From the NCBI GenBank assembly GCA_025359445.1, contig JANYGB010000053.1, positions 25,440-89,439 on the forward strand: a DNA stretch of 64,000 nucleotides, in the 5' to 3' direction. Positions 63,859 through 64,000 of this stretch are shown piece by piece; position 1 is the stretch's first letter; the number at the start of each line of letters is the position of its first letter. The stretch comes from Sphingomonadaceae bacterium. GTDB lineage: Bacteria; Pseudomonadota; Alphaproteobacteria; Sphingomonadales; Sphingomonadaceae. A model generated the notes under the pieces. It was not told the DNA's origin and did no database searches. It saw only the letters and a list, made by a program, of their open reading frames with translations. The translations under genes and the position numbers were made by a program.

Positions 63859-64000
63859 TATTCGCCGCAAAACCTGCGCATTTTCACTTGCAGTTCACCT
63901 GCATCAATTTATAGCGACCCCCCGCAGCCCCATGGGGACTTCCAAACCGCAAGGCTGCTTTCGCAATGTGTTGTTTTGGCCGCAAGGCCTATTGGGGGTC

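Overview
GC-rich alphaproteobacterial chromosome segment, most likely Sphingomonadales/Erythrobacteraceae-like (inference from gene content and repeat families). Core genes dominate: lepA, recN, ligA, prmA, sdhCDA, guaB, an RsmB-like methyltransferase, rppH, korAB-like genes, phr, yacG, maf, infA and a carboxynorspermidine pathway pair. Two accessory zones stand out. (A) About 3.65-8.75 kb holds an AT-richer gene for a reverse transcriptase (YVDD) whose C-terminal nitrilase-like domain sits in the -1 frame. The break is at an A6 tract preceded by AAGGAGG. The architecture resembles RT-nitrilase antiphage proteins (DRT1/UG-type). It is followed by a VapBC pair with a palindromic operator and a terminase-small-subunit-like gene pair. 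(B) About 44.13-52.81 kb is a genomic island integrated at tRNA-Phe(GAA). It carries a type III-like Res/Mod restriction-modification pair, two tyrosine recombinases and a small excisionase-like ORF that is missing from the ORF track. A 22/23-bp att-like direct repeat and GGCCCCCAA arm-like repeats mark both ends. Palindromic repeats occur throughout, and two appear to sit in-frame inside housekeeping genes (ligA and nspC). A subclass B3-like metallo-beta-lactamase is also present. Nothing was searched against databases; all family calls are by motif and recall.
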